From the NCBI GenBank assembly GCA_964020085.1, contig OZ026604.1, positions 858,501 through 922,500 on the forward strand: a DNA stretch of 64,000 nucleotides. The letters run 5' to 3'. The position numbers were made by a program, and so were the translations under genes. The notes beneath the pieces were generated by a model, which was not told the origin of the DNA, made no database searches, and saw only the letters and a program-made list of their open reading frames with translations. Positions 34,913 through 46,800 of the stretch are shown piece after piece. Positions within the stretch are counted from its first letter, which is position 1. The number at the start of each line of letters is the position of its first letter. The stretch is from Micromussa lordhowensis. Taxonomy: Eukaryota; Cnidaria; Anthozoa; Scleractinia; Lobophylliidae.

Positions 34913-37249
34913 ATTCCTAAGCTGTTTGGAAGATCAATTAAATAAGGTGTGATTGAGCAAAGAGAGATAATGTACCAGTTGATTCAAGACAAGAAAACCA
35001 GCACAAGAAACCAATAAAAAAATTGCATGATGGCATCAGTACACCTTTGAGACTTTAAATTTGTCAGCATTATAATTTTTCTGTTCTGCAGGCAGTCCAG
35101 AAAGTTGTTGTCTACTCTTCTTGCATTTTTAGTATACTGCTCACATGTCCTGCATTCCGTTTTTATCAATTTCCTATCTCAGAAATATAATTACCTATTG
35201 AAAATTAATATTTCTATGTCTGGACCTACAATTAGATCCCACAATCAGATTGCTCTATTGATAATGTAATATATGTTTTTTGAATTCAACCAGGCAATGT
35301 CCCATATGATATTGTCAGTCTTTTCTGTAAAACCATGAACACCACTGAAAATTTCTGGAATGTTAATTATTTCGTGACCAATCAGGATGCAAGATAAAAC
35401 CACAGCACGGATTAGTCATAACTTGACATGAAACAACAAGCTGGCTTTTTCTTCAGGTGTTCACGGTTTTATGGGAAAGACTGTAGTAGTTTATGGCTTT
35501 CTTTTCTAAAAGAATTACCTTTCAGGTAAAAACTTTTTTTCCGTTTCTTCCAAATTCATTTTCCCTCTTTTTCTCTTCCCTCAAATGTTAAGTGTTGGTG
35601 TGAATTTACTGTGGCTTTCCAGTCCATGACTGTGGGATTTTTCTGAATATTTATCAGTTGTGTAATAAATCATTTATTGACCAAGCTTGCAAGGGACTGT
35701 GCTGAGAAAATATCACTATTTGGTCAATTTTGTATGAACCTTGCTGTGCTCAGTCCCTACTGCTATTTTCTCCAGGCCGCAGTTGTTGAAAGCCTGGATG
35801 ACGCTATCCACTGGACAAATCACTATCCGGTAGATCAGTGTTAACAAAACAAACCATGCTATCCACTGGATAGTGATAGCATTATCCACCTTTCAAATAA
35901 CCCAGACCAGTATGACAGAAAGAAGGATAAACCGTCAAAAACAGCATAAACTGTAACACAATGCAATTTTAGTGAAACTAGAGAAAATGTTCTGACTATT
36001 CTAATAAGAGGAATCTGGACTGGAGGGTTATGAAATTAGGTCAGTTTGTGGTTAATTTTCTGCCACATCAATCAGCTAAAAAATAATTTATTATACTGTC
36101 CTTGTACATTTCCCAGTTAATTTGCATGTTTAGTTATTTAAAAAAATCAGCTACATTTTTCCAAGATCTACACTCATTTAGACCACAAGAATGGCACACC
36201 ATAAAATGTCCGGGCCCCAGTTGTTTGAAGGCTGGATAATGCTCTCCACCAGATTAATCACCATACAGTGGATAGCTTGGTTTGTTTGTCTGGATAGTGA
36301 TTTATCTGGTGGATAGCGTTATCCAGCCTCGAACAACCAGGGTCAGAACTTGCTTTGTTTGCTTGCAGTGCCAATTTCAATGGTTTACAAGAGTGCAGTG
36401 TTTATTGGCAATTATTTAAAACAAGTTGATAAGGCACTATAACCTAGTACTAATACATTAACTGTCTTAACTTTAACAAGTTGAGCCTGAATTGCAAGCA
36501 AGTAATCTCTTTATTAAACAAAAAAGGGAATTGTTAATTACACAATGTAAAAGGTTATATTTCGAGAGATTAAACTGGAAACCCTAAGAGCAAATATATT
36601 TTTCATAAAATAAAGTTAAAAGGTAACAAAAAAAAAACCGTAAAAATCTCCTAAACAGCCTTCACAAAAACTTAATTCTTCCACAGAAAAATTATAAAAT
36701 AAAGTGTGAAAAACAGAAACGAGAAGTTGCATGCTGACCAAAACTTGTTAATTAACTTTCTCCTGTTAGTCCAGCTATAAACACTAATAGAAAAATAACA
36801 TATCCTACTAATGTACATCAATTTGTAAATACAAAATTCTTGCAATCCCTTTTTCTTAACTATATCATCATTTTGTTTTTTCCTTTGGTCCTAACTGGAT
36901 TCCCATTCAGTGGAATCCCTTGGAAAACACTCCCTGAGAGAGATCCCTTTGAGAATTACTGCTGTTGACCATTTTGGCTCTGTGGATGTACTGTAAAGCA
37001 CAAATTAACTGAACTATGCCGAAGCCAAAACAATATTTTATCACTGATGAACATTTAATATTACTACATATATTTTGTTTTATACTTTTTACAAACAAGA
37101 CACTTAAAATCTGAAAATTCATGCCATGAGGTAACTTATAAGAATGGCATGATTTTCTGACTAGTTCAATACTTAGCTACATATACACCTAACACTTGGA
37201 TCTAAAATTTTTAATTTTAGGACAGAAGACATCAGAGTCAGTTGATTTG
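34913..37249. other. Intergenic between convergent IMPACT and BAG3-like genes
   Basis: There is no gene. Two related palindromic elements lie at about 35785-35905 and 36210-36345. The rest is plain AT-rich sequence. Confidence 0.55.
35785..36345. mobile_element. Two palindromic MITE copies with GCTATCCACTGGAT-type arms
   Basis: Copy 1 (about 35785-35905) has GACGCTATCCACTGG and CCACTGGATAGTGATAGC. Copy 2 (about 36210-36345) has GCCCCAGTTGTTTGAAGGCT facing AGCCTCGAACAACC, with TGGATAGCTTGG and GGTGGATAGCGTTATCC inside. The range spans both copies and the unrelated spacer. Confidence 0.65.
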
Positions 37250-40200
37250 TTATTGTATCAGACCTTTAGACTCTAAAGTATTGATTAAGAACTGTATTCT
37301 TTGGACAGCTGACTTCCGTGCCACTCGTACATCTTCTAATCCATCAGTCTGCACTTTATCAAGATCCAAAATTAATTTGGTCAGTTGCTCGTCTAGAAAT
37401 ATAAACTCTCTGTCGCCTATGGAAAAAATAATAATCAATTAATAAATTGAAGTCTTCCTTGGGTTAAAAGCACCATAAAGGGCTTGAAACTCCAGGGGGG
37501 ACTCCCGTGTAAAAAAGGACAGGGATGCTTGTCAGAAATTTTGAAAAGAACACCTAAGACCTAAGATGTACCAAGATCCTGTTTTATGGGAGTAGCTTGA
37601 AATTTTTTCACCCCTACAAGGTACCAATTCTAAAACAACACATTATTTTGTCATATTTTTTTTTGGCCCAGTACCCTAAAATGTAAAGAAAAAGCTCCTG
37701 CTGTGGGCCCTTTGAGACTTGACACCCTAAGAGGAGCCAAAACTGTTTTTCTAACCCCTAAAAGGTATGATGAGCACGTCATCCTTTTTACAAGGGAGTC
37801 CTTCCCCCAGGTTGAAACAAGATGAAGAAAACTTTTTAATAATAGTAGTCAATTACATAGTCTTGGTTAATTTTGGAAGCTTGTGGAGCTACATTTGTAT
37901 GAAAGTGCAAATTTGATCATTCGAAACCTGATCAAGCCCCCATTGTAAGAAGAATCGAAAGAACTTGATCAATCATTGCCTTGGAGTTCAAGGCTTCACT
38001 CTTTTATCCAAATAAGTTACTACTGATTTACAATATCCCTCAATTTTGTTCTGGGAACACAGCCATCTTGTAAACAATAATTTAAAACAAATTAAAAATA
38101 AATCTGAAAAAGGGGGGAATAATCAACTGTCCTAAAGATGGCAACTGGTACATCTACATAACTATTCTTAGAGCACAAAATGAAAAAAATTGTTCATCAA
38201 AGCACACAGAAAATGTCAAAAAACTTAAAATCTAGCATACACAATGATGTTAGTACAAGAATGTATTTTGCCAAAAAATAATACAGATTTCCAGGATAGT
38301 GTCGATTGGCTGTGTGGTATTTGCAAGCAACTGCAGTAAAATGTTCAGCTGCCATGTCTATTTCTGTATCCATGGTGGATTGTGAAGTAATTATAATGAC
38401 AAAAAATATAAATACAAACTGAAATTCAACTGACCTCTTCTTCCAGAAAATGCCAATACTCTTGGTTCCAATTCCTCAGCACGACAAAGTAGCATATCAA
38501 TCGAACTAATTTTAGCATCTGAGGAAGGTGATCTACGAGCTACATATTGACTTCTAGGATCAGCTAGACCTGGCTGGTTGTAATTATGTCCATATGATTG
38601 CGAAGGGGGCTGAACATAAGGTTGTCTGTTTGGCATTGCTGGCTGCTGTCCTGGAATTGTATATCCTGCACTACTTGGGTATGAACCAGTATGGTGACCA
38701 GGGGGTGGATTCTGGGGTTGGGGCTGCCGACTCATTGATTGTTCAGATCCGTATGACCCTGGCTGAGTACCCTGGTATGGACTAGCCATGTGGCCTGAAA
38801 CTGAAGATGGCACAGGGCTGGCAAATGGAGGTGTCCAGTGGGTTACCTGTGGTGGAGTGGGCGTAGTATAAGAAGGTGCTCTTCTATCTGTTGTTTGTTG
38901 ATTATGCCCTTGTGCAAATGTATGTAAAGGTTGTCCAGCAACAGGATATGGCACATTCCCTTGGTTTTCTGGTTTCATTGCCCTGTTTCCTGGCATATTC
39001 TGTGCTTGAGGAGGGGTGTAATAGTTAGGTTGGTATGGATATTGATTAGGGGATGGTACCCCATGTGACTGTGGCACAGGAGAAGGTGGCATTCCATGTT
39101 GCTGTTGTTGTGGAGCAGTAGCACCAACTGAAGCCGGCATCTGCATTTTATTTTGACTATTATCCACTTGGTATGGTTTGATATCAGGAGGCTGTCCTGC
39201 ATTCTGATATGACTGATAACTAGCTTGTCCTGGCGGTTGGTAATACGACTGACCAGCAGATTGCAGGGGAACCTGATTGGGACTCTGAGGTGGTGCTTGA
39301 TATGGCTGATGTGCCGGCATCTGAGCAGGCAACTGGTACGGTTGCCCAGCAGCTGAGGCTGGACTTGGGTATCCCTGACTTGCATGTTGAGGTGGCACAG
39401 GCATAGGCTGGCCTGGAAATGTTTTGGTGTCTGGGTGTAATTGGCCAGGATTTGAAGATGGTAGCTGATAAGCCTGCTCAGGGTTTGACGAAAGGGTTTG
39501 ATATGGCTGGCCTGGATGTGAAACAGGTACTTGATAAGGTTGACCTGACACTGGTGTTTGGTAAAGAACACTAGCAGGCTTTGACGTCATACCTTGATGA
39601 GATCCAATTGAAGCTGGATTCGTAGATGGTACCTGATACGTCTGGCTTGTGTTTTGGGGTGGCATTTGGTAGGCTTGATTAGGGGTTGGCATTGTAGTCT
39701 GATATGGTTGGCTAGATGATGACCCTGGAATCATGGCTTGTGCTTCATAAGGTTGGCCAGGACCAGAGCTCAGAGCTGAATTAAGTTGTCTTCCAGGAGC
39801 CATTTGGTTTGGCTGACCAGGTGGGATTTGGTTTGGCTGGCCAGATGGCAGTTGGTTAAACTGGCCACTTGGTAGTTGGTAAGTTCCACCAGGATTTGGC
39901 ATCGGATAAGCTTGTCCTGGATTAGGTGGAGGCATTGGGAAAGATTGACCAGGAATTGATGCTGGAGTCTGATACTGTTGACTGGGATTCGCAGATTGCA
40001 TCTGGAATGCTTGGGCTGGACTCTGATTTTCCACATGTCCACCAGGTGTCTGTCAAACAGAAAAACACGGTGAGTAATTGTTCTACTAATCAATGATTAT
40101 TAGCCTGAATTGCAGTCATAACAGGAATTGAAAGGCAGAGAGGAAACTGGACAAGAAGTAGAAAGGTGACAGCCTTTTTTTGTTAAATTCCTACCTTACT

Positions 40201-42656
40201 TATTTATTACATTTGCTAGAAAAGACTATTTAGTGTGTTAAAATCTTGGGCATACATGTCACTTTACAGGTTGCAATTTATAAGGCTGACTAGATTTACC
40301 TTTAAGCTAAGAGAGCTTAATGGTGCAATCAGAGCACCCTGCTGCCCAAATTGATTCACAGAGGTCAGATATGGATTCATAGGTACGGCCTGTGGTGAAC
40401 TATAACTTGGTAACGTTGTTTCCTTAAGGGGGAACTGCTTGTTTCCAGTGGTTACAGATTTGAACATGGACAATTCAGGACTATGCCACTTTCTCTCCTG
40501 TTCCGATCTTGGAGAGCTTATCATGTGCTGTTGTGATGGAATGGATGTGTTTCGAGTTTCATGAGATTGTTCTGACTGCCTAACACCCACACTGCTAGCT
40601 GGCCACCTTGGACTGGATGAAAACTGGGGAGCGGTCATCACTTGAAAAGAAGGAACATGGTGTGGACCTTGGTGCCCAGGACTGAAGATTTTTGGATTTG
40701 AGGTGCCATCGAATTCAAAACTACTGTCAAGCTGTGAGGGCCCTGGTGAGTTGATGACGGCCAGTTTACTTTCATTCCAGGGTGGTACTAGTGCCATGCC
40801 AGCAGTGTGGTTTTGTGTGTTTCCTTGAAAAACCTATCAATGACATAAAGTAATATAACACGCTTGAAATGAGTTCGGCATGTTACAAGCACAATGCCTC
40901 AAATGCCCAGGGGAGGTACGTGGGTTAACTTTTGCTGGATGCGTGCCGCTGGCATCTCAGAGCCCCTACCCCATTATAGTCTATTCTGTGGCCAATTATT
41001 ATAGACTCTGTATGTAATTTTCGCGATCCCAACTTAGTCACTTTCTATTTATGAACATACTTTATATTGAATAAGAACACTTTACTTTTCACCTACGGTA
41101 CAAACAATCTGGTACGTTTGCCAACTGTCAATATGAAGAACTGCTTTACCCCAAAATCAGAAAATGTGCGACCCCATTCTAGTAACTCTATTGAAAATGC
41201 GATCACATGATAGTCAATCCAGTCGTGAAAATGCAACCCCATCCAGCAGCATATCCTGTAAGCCTCTTATAAGGAAGTAACCCCACACGTTCAAATGGCT
41301 AGTCTCACATAGTTTATGTTTTTCTTTTAATGTAATCTATACAGCTGTGTCAAGAAAGGCTGTCCCACTAAAAGGTTTTAAAGCTATTGGCAGCTTAACA
41401 TTGTTTTGTCGAAGCTCGTGGCATGTGAGCATGATTGACAGAGAAAGCAATGGTTACCCTATACTTAATCAATTTTTACTGCTTTTATAATAACCATATT
41501 TTTATATATTTTTAAATTTATTTACAAAGCATTGTTGATTTTTATATTTTAATATTAGTTAGTTTTTTTAATCTTAACTTATCTTAAACTTATACACCTT
41601 CAAAAGGCTTTAATTTTTATTTATTTAATTTTTCCATTTTTTCAATTTCTTTGTGGTGTATCTGTAAACTAGCTTTTTAGCTAAGCGTACTGACCATGTT
41701 AAATATGTTTAAAAATGGAAAAAGTGTAGTCAGGAGATGCCATAAAGTCTATGGAAAAGGTTTGCCACTGACTCTTGATATTTATCAACCTTTTTCCATA
41801 GACCTCACGTTAAATACACTGATTGATTGATTAATTGATTGATTGGTTACCCTATTATTTTGTGTGTGAACACCACAACCTTAAATGAAGCAAGGTAATC
41901 TTCTCCTAGCCCTAATACCTTTAAGCAATGCTGGTTATATTTAAACACTTTTGCCAGCAACCTTGTGGCTTATATAACAGCAAATACAAAAATTCCAAAT
42001 TATACAATTTGATGTTACTTCTTCAGAAAAAAACAATGTGGAAATTAAACCAGAGTGGAATCACTCACACTTTGAAGAGTGTTAGGGGTTCTAAACTACT
42101 TTAACTAAATTCATGTAGCTTGGCATGTCTCCTATTATGCGAATTAATTAAGCTTAATTAAAAAGCGGCATAATGTTTAAAGCACGCCATCTATAAAAAC
42201 AACCCATGGCAAATACTAATACGATTGATTCTCGTCCGTTTCAGGCCTCCCAAAATATCTTTAGTTGAACCAGATGTCTTATAATAACTTCCTTACAATC
42301 AGACTCGAATATTATCGGCATTATCAACGTCCTTACGTTAGGTTCACTTTGGTACGAGCTTATTAAAAATCGATCAAGAATAGTAGTTACATGTAGCAGT
42401 GTTGATATCATTGTTGATCTGTTTAGAATAAAATACAAAGGTTTTCAAGTGTCTTCACTCTTCGAAAGCATTTCTAACACATAACGGAAACAATTGAGCT
42501 TACCGAATAAAACTTCTGCGTCCTTGGATCTTCCCAAGAAGTCGTTCTTGTCTTGTGATCGATAAAGAACGGCCTACCAGAACCAGGGTCCACTTTCATC
42601 TCCCAACCTTGCGGGAGAGGCGGAAATCCTGGTGTACAACCTTGATACGTTTCCAT
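37250..42656 (-). CDS. BAG3: BAG3-like co-chaperone: WW domain, long Pro/Gln-rich middle, C-terminal BAG domain
   Basis: Exons in coding order are 42656-42504, 40833-40300, 40049-38435 and 37416-37250, giving 822 residues. Exon 1 encodes a WW domain ([20 protein letters not shown], then [13 protein letters not shown], residues 14-46). The BAG domain runs from [20 protein letters not shown] over the last splice junction to [20 protein letters not shown] at the C-terminus; such domains bind the Hsp70 nucleotide-binding domain. Between them is a very biased Pro/Gln/Tyr region with repeats such as GQPYQxP and PGQxYxxP. Known BAG3 proteins pair a WW domain with a BAG domain and act in chaperone-assisted autophagy. 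This one is longer than human BAG3 (575) and ends directly after the BAG domain. I did not find a clear IPV motif pair. Confidence 0.88.
37480..37815. mobile_element. Dispersed repeat sharing sequence with 61331-62045, in BAG3 intron 3
   Basis: GACTCCCGTGTAAAAAAGGA, TTTTGAAAAGAACACCTA, TTCACCCCTA(C/A)(A/G)AGGTACCA and a terminal CCTTTTTACAAGGGAGTCC match the element at 61331 in the same order. The two ends are inverted repeats (GGACTCCC / GGGAGTCC). Confidence 0.7.
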
Positions 42657-43882
42657 TTGATGGTACAGAATTAAGCTCCTCAGAGTCTATATATTTAGTT
42701 CAGATTACGACAGGATAGGAAAACGAGTCGGCCTGTGTACAGCAGTTACTAACGTCACTCCGCCATTACAGGGTGTCGACCGCAGGGGATCATGGGCCTG
42801 CAAGATAGGCAAAGATGCATATCTTTTCCGCATAGCTGATGACGGTTTGGGTATATTCCTCGTATTTTTTAAAACTATTTTCAACCATAATACAGCAGAA
42901 CATAGCCCCCATTAGCTGCATTGGAGGAATGGTCGTTCGACTCTTGTAGTCTATACATCCCAAGAGGGGAAGTCGGGTACTCCTTTATATGGGTGTGTGG
43001 CCCCAAAGGGTATGGTTTTGTAGCCATTTTGGTCAGAAATAGGGTATCGATTTTTGCCACTTTGGTCTCAATAAGGAATCTTTTTTGCGCTCTAGCCAGA
43101 ATAGTCGCTAATTAACAACTGGTAAACGCCATGGTGTACACTACTGAGGTTGTTTTTTACAATAACTGCAGAAATTCTCGCGCAACAACGTCTAAGCTGT
43201 ATCTTGCGTTAATTAACTATCCAAATAAGCAACAGAATTTCAATTCAGATATTTAAGCCCTACTACTTTTAGCCGCGTTGCTTCACCCCCCCCCCCCCAC
43301 CCCGCCATCACAACAACGTATCAGAAGTCAGCATGAAAGTATGAAAGTCAGCTACATCAGAGGGCTTAGCGTCACACCATTGCGCATTGACCCGCATTGG
43401 AGGGTGACACTGAGAGCGGCTCATGTGCAATGGTGTCGAAGATTAGTATTCCTCGAAATAGTCTGTCCGACCATTATTGATTTACAGACCAAGGTTCATA
43501 GCGCGCTGTGCCAGGAGCCCAGAACAGCTCCACCCACGTGCTGTAGGTACATAATGAACATCGAAAGACTTGCAGCGTCTGTTTACATTTCTTCTTGCTA
43601 TTGCTGATGTAGCGGAGTAGAAACTGGTTCATCCGCTTTAATCCGCAGATTTTAATAATATTTTCACGGGTTGATACCAAACTAACTACCTGGCCAGTCA
43701 TCCATGCCAGGTCTCAGCTGAGAGCAGCCTGGACCAGCGTGAAATCGTTCGCTATTTGGCCTTGTTGAAAATAACAGCGTTCAAAGCTTCCTGCGGGGAA
43801 CTAGAAAAGAAGAACGGCTATTTCAAAGAGCGATGCGAATGCTGTAAGCTGCTATAACAAAGCAGCTTGAGATAAAACCACA
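42657..43882. promoter_or_regulatory. Divergent intergenic region, BAG3-like / SLC20
   Basis: The two genes start in opposite directions across 1.2 kb, so promoters of both should lie at the two ends (inference). The centre (about 42900-43110) looks like a dispersed repeat (CTCCTTTATATGGGTG, AAAGGGTATGGTTTTGTAGC). A run of C lies at about 43286-43299. Short frames here are not supported. Confidence 0.5.
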
Positions 43883-46800
43883 ATGTTGGAACCTCAAGAC
43901 TCTGAGTATTTGTGGATTGTCATTGTTGGGTTTATCGTCGCTTTCGTGTTAGCCTTTGGCATTGGAGCAAACGATGTCGCGAATTCATTTGGAACTTCTG
44001 TTGGAGCGAAAGTCTTAACTCTTCGCCAAGCTTGTGTTATTGCAACCATTTTTGAACTCGGGGGAGCGATTCTAATCGGAGCAAGAGTGTCAGGTACCTG
44101 TAGAATCCGCAGAAGGAACTCAAACAATCAGTCAACACAACCTATGTTTAATCAACATGGCGACCCGTGAAAAGCACGAGGTCCCAGCCTGCATTGCAAG
44201 CAAAGAGCTTGCATAACAAGTACATATATGGGCATAACCATACACCTCCCTTCCTAGTACAATCAAGTGAACCGAGATAAACGAAATTGCATGTCCATGA
44301 ACAGTGTTCCATCCTTAAACCTGGACTTGATTGCAAACATAAACTATTACTGTTAAATCTGACTGCTAAATATTCACAAGACTTTATAGTGCAAAACACA
44401 GTCTCTGAAGAGCATAAATGTAATAACTGTCTCCTAAACTGCACAGGTAAAGTCAGACATACACTGTATTAGGCTAGAGGTCCAATCGATCAGGTGGCTT
44501 AACAATTCTCCCTGAACGTGTTCGTAATGGAGCCATTTGACTGGAGACAGGCTGCATTGGAGCATCAGTAACAGTGCATGGGAGCTTAGGTGGACCTGCC
44601 ATTTCTTCTGTGTCTTGAACAGCATGATTGCTTGCAGTGCTGGTGAGGGTGGTTTGCTTGTCTACCTTTGAAGGGGACTGCAACTCAGCTTTGACAAGAG
44701 CAGATCTGTTACGTCGTAGTGTGCCCTTGTCTGTTCCAATGATGAAGGAGCGAGGATGCTGAGTACGGCCTTGTATTTTCCCTAGACGATCCTGGTCTCT
44801 GATCCATACACAGTCACCATTTGTCAAGTCCGGTAGTTCCTTTGCCCGATGTCGTTGGTTAAAGCTTTGTCTTTGGTTGGACCTGTAGATTTCTTCCTTC
44901 TTCACAACTTCCTCGCGCTCTTTCTTCAAGTCTCTGGGTGTTAATGTCTTTTCAAGGACAGGGAGCTGAGTCCGGAGTCTCCTTCCCATGAGTAGCTCAC
45001 TTGGTGAGAGACCAGTTTGCAGGGGTGTAGATCTGTAGGTAAGAAGTGCAAGGTAAGGATCATCATTCTTCTTCAACAGCCCCTTTACAGTCCTTACAGC
45101 CCTTTCTACCTCTCCATTGGCACGAGGGTATCTGGGGGAACTAGTTGTGTGGACAAACCCATATCCGGCAGCAAACTCTTGGAAGGATACTGCACTAAAA
45201 CAGGGTCCATTATCTGAAATCACTGTATCTGGTATACCATGGGTGGCAAATAGTTCCTTGGCGGCGGCAATCACACACTTTGCAGTTTGTGTTGGAAGGA
45301 GTTTGATTTCAACCCATCTGGAATGGTAGTCGACAGTGATGAGGTATGTGCGTCCTCCATACTCAAACAAATCCATGCTAATCCTTTCCCAAGGACGACT
45401 GGGAAAAGATGATGGCATCAGTGGCTCTTTGGGTTCGGGCAGCTCCTTTGCGCATGTGAAGCATGCTTTGACCATATCTTCGATGCCTACAGAGAGCCCA
45501 GGCCACCAAACGGACATTCGAGCTCTAGCGCGGCATTTGCTAATGCCAAGGTGGCCGCGGTGGATGCAGTCTAGTATGTCCAATCTTAGAGCTTGTGGGA
45601 TTACGATGCGTTCATCATAGAGGAGAAGATCGTCAACGACTGCTAAGTGAGCTCTGCTTTCCCAATATGGCCTGAGTAGGGGTTGATGGGGCATGTATGC
45701 TGGCCAACCCGCCTGGCAATATCCTCTGACTTTCATGCATACTTCATCATTTCTCTGAGCTTCTATGATTTCCTGAAGGCGCTGAGCAGTGGCAGGAAGT
45801 TGGTCCACTGTGGAGCAAGCAAAGGTTTCGACCTCTTCAATGAATTGCGCGTCAGATGTATTGGGAGAGTTAACCGGGGCACGCGAGAGTGCATCAGCTG
45901 AAATTTGACATTTACCAGGAACGTGGAAGACTTCAGGGTTGTATCGCATCATTCGAAGGCGGAAGCGCAGTATTCGGGGAGGCATCTTGGACAAGTCGGT
46001 TGTAGTGAGGAGTGGAACAAGTGGCTTGTGATCTGTTTCCAGGGTAAACCTGAGTCCAAGGACGTACTCTTCAAGGCGTTCGCATGCCCAAGTAGAGGCG
46101 AGCGCTTCTTTCTCGATGACCGCATAGTTCCTTTCAGCATCACTGAGGGATCTGGAGATGTAACAGATGGGACGGCGCTGTCCGTTATCTTGCGTTTGAA
46201 GAAGAACTGCTCCCAGCCCTATTGATGATGCATCTGCAGCAATGATTGTTTCACGGTTGGGGTTGTAGTGTGCAAGGACTTCAGGTGAGGCAAGCTGCTC
46301 TTTGACTTGCTGGAATGCGGTCTGTTGAGCGTCATCCCAGTACCAAGCACTATCTTTGCGAAGAAGTTGCCGCAAGGGTGCACTGATGTCAGCCAGGCCA
46401 GGGACAAACTTTCCAAGTTGGTTAACCATGCCCATGAATCTCTGTAGTTCTGTTACAGTTGTGGGGGTTGGAAAATGGCCAATAGCATGTGTCTTCTCCG
46501 GGTCAGCATGGACACCCTCGGCATCGACAATGTGTCCTAGGAACTTGAGTCTTCCTTGCGAAAACTCACACTTCTGAATGTTTAATGTCAGGCCAGCTCT
46601 TTGAAGACGAAACAAAACTGCTCGAACACGTGCATCATGTTCCATATGGTTTCTTCCATGGATAAGGATATCGTCCATCCGGCATATGACTCCATCAAGG
46701 CCCTCCAAGATGTCGGACATGGTTCGCTGAAATATTTCCGGCGCGGAACTAATTCCAAAGGGCAGGCGGTTGAAGCAAAAGCGGCCAAAGGGGGTGACAA

